Source of the DNA: Lumbricus terrestris
Taxonomy: Eukaryota; Annelida; Clitellata; Crassiclitellata; Lumbricidae
Assembly (NCBI GenBank): GCA_949752735.1
Contig: OX457038.1
Coordinates: 66,459,193 to 66,523,192, forward strand
DNA length: 64,000 nucleotides
Direction: 5' to 3'
Positions 62,551 to 64,000 of the stretch are shown here, piece by piece; the stretch's first letter is position 1, and the number at the start of each line of letters is the position of its first letter. The translations under genes were made by a program, and so were the position numbers. The notes beneath the pieces are model-generated. The model made no database searches. It was not told the DNA's origin and was given only the letters and a program-made list of their open reading frames with translations.

Positions 62551-62814
62551 GGAGCGAGTGAGGATTCCAACATCAAAAGAACAATGAAGGCGGAGGAGTT
62601 GCAGGGACAACGCAGTCGAGGACGGCAGACGAAGACATGGATGGACATGATCCAGCAGGACCTCGAACTTCTCAAATTGAAACCGTACGACACTGGTGAT
62701 AGAGCTAGATGGAGAAAAAAGATACAGGCGGCTGACCCTTCGCCACAGCCATGGATTGCACTAAGCAACAATGAAGAGAAGATAGACTGCAATAATTCGA
62801 ACTGCAAAAGCTAA
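62551..62814 (+). pseudogene. LINE ORF2 C-terminal fragment, right of foldback insertion
   Basis: Open frame with RSRGRQTKTWMDMIQQDLEL and GDRARWRKKIQAADPSP, a well-known LINE ORF2 C-terminal pattern (GRPxxRWxDxIxxDL...AxDRxxWRxxIxxADP). Together with 61510-61569 it marks a split, decayed LINE copy. Confidence 0.75.
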
Positions 62815-62905
62815 GACTCAGCCAATACCAACCTTTGCAGAGTTACTCTGACATCTGCATATAAAGTATACGTATAGCTTCATGCCTGTATCTGTATACA
62901 ATATA

Positions 62906-63489
62906 CAGGGTGGGCCATAAAAAAAGACCCCCCTAGGTTTTTTGCCAATATCTTGACCAAAAGTCAGAATTTCGACATGAAATTTTGCAGTCTTAAAGAC
63001 AATTCATATTTACATTTGATGGCCAAATTTCATCAACATATTTCAAACAGAGCAAAAGTTATGCCACTATTATGGAGGCCACCCACCGGTTTTTGACGAT
63101 TCAAAAACTTAACGCAACAAAAAGTAGGTTTTTGCCAATATCTTGGCCAAAAGTAAGAATTTCGAAATGAAATTTTACAGGTTAATAGACAATTCATATT
63201 TACATATGATGGCCAGATTTCATAAAAATATTTCAAACAGAACAAAAGTTATATCCCTTTTAGTGAGGCCACCCTAGGTTTTTTGATGATTCAAAAAAGT
63301 CAAAAAACGTAGGGTGGCCTCACTAAAAGTGATATAACTTTTGTTCTGTTTGAAATATTTTTATGAAATCTGGCCACCATATGTAAATATGAATTGTCTA
63401 TTAACCTGCAAAATTTCATTTCGAAATTCTTAATTTTGGTCAAGATATTGGCAAAAAACCTAGGGGGGTCTTTTTTATGGCCCACCCTG
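62906..63489. mobile_element. Mariner-type MITE with long inverted arms
   Basis: The ends are CAGGGTGGGCCATAAAAAAA and its complement, flanked by TA (62904-62905, 63490-63491). The left part contains two direct copies (about 62937-63060 and 63127-63245) of a segment built around TTTTGCCAATATCTTG. The right part (63300-63475) is an inverted copy of the same segment, so the element can fold almost fully. No transposase is present. Confidence 0.85.
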
Positions 63490-63749
63490 TACATCTATTT
63501 ATATGTCGCCATTAAAACTGCACAAGATACCACTACGGTTACAACAGCGGCGCAATATAATCTGACATCGATGATGTAGCTCAACATCGTAACCACATAA
63601 TTATACGCAGGCGAAAGTAGTTCATTGGAATGTTGACAGCTGGCTAATTGACACCGTCCCCCAAGATTCACGTAAAGACGCGCCAGACCAGGTATCTTAC
63701 CGATCTTAACAGTTGAACTTAGAACCCGTTTTCGTTCCCTCAGCGGCGG

Positions 63750-64000
63750 ACGATGACCTGATGCAAATGACCTGATACAAACGACCTGATACAAACGACG
63801 CGATACAAATGACCTGATACAAATGACCTGATGCAAATGACCTGATACAAACGACCGGATACAAATGACCTGATACAAATGACCTGATGCAAATGACCTG
63901 ATACAAACGACCGGATACAAATGACCTGATACAAATGACCTGATATAAATGACCTGATACAAATGACCGGATACAAATGACCTGATACAAATGACCTGAT
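63750..64000 (+). repeat. 14-bp minisatellite running off the window
   Basis: Unit GATACAAATGACCT, about 18 copies with CAAACGACC and GATGCAAAT variants. The right boundary is outside the window. Confidence 0.95.

Overview
This window is eukaryotic nuclear DNA. Coding sequence is split into short exons with GT/AG introns, and most of the 64 kb is simple repeats, minisatellites and transposons. The two genes, the copia, mariner, hAT, LINE and SINE content, and the frequent AGGCCTA motif in non-coding DNA suggest a repeat-rich marine invertebrate, possibly an echinoderm or other invertebrate deuterostome. That placement is inference; no species-diagnostic gene is present.

Two protein-coding genes can be reconstructed, and they converge tail to tail. 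On the + strand, ten exons between 5535 and 32992 join in frame into a 1004-residue class C GPCR of the GPR158/GPR179 type: signal peptide, Cache-like ectodomain, EGF-like module, seven transmembrane helices and the conserved post-TM7 segment. On the - strand, five exons between 53824 and 41703, all phase 0, join into a 1355-residue ROCO-family protein: ankyrin repeats, leucine-rich repeats, ROC, COR and no kinase. Its ROC nucleotide-binding motifs are degenerate. A GC-rich, CpG-rich block at about 540-1300 with NRF1-like and YY1-like sites is a candidate promoter, probably for the receptor gene.

Layout: 1-5150 holds CT arrays, the promoter-like block, a GGTAT satellite, a TA array and a TCTAC satellite split by a hAT-type MITE. 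5155-32992 is the receptor gene. Its introns carry a decayed copy of an uncharacterised dispersed gene, a 20-bp higher-order minisatellite, an intact copia retrotransposon with identical LTRs ending 53 bp before an exon, a 56-bp satellite, a foldback element, an internally deleted mariner and LINE/SINE fragments. 33000-41700 is intergenic: SINEs, LINE pieces, two related MITEs, TGTC/ACAC arrays and a second foldback element. 41703-53824 is the ROCO gene, with a LINE fragment split by a MITE in an intron. 54000-64000 has no recognisable host gene: a pyrimidine tract, a minisatellite split by a hAT element, three TAG arrays, a third foldback element nested in a LINE remnant, a mariner MITE and a 14-bp array running off the end.

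The two genes are not obviously functionally linked. The window is most notable for the ROCO architecture, the recent copia insertion next to a splice site, duplicated 3' splice regions in both genes, and three inverted-repeat elements built from short G/C-run repeats.
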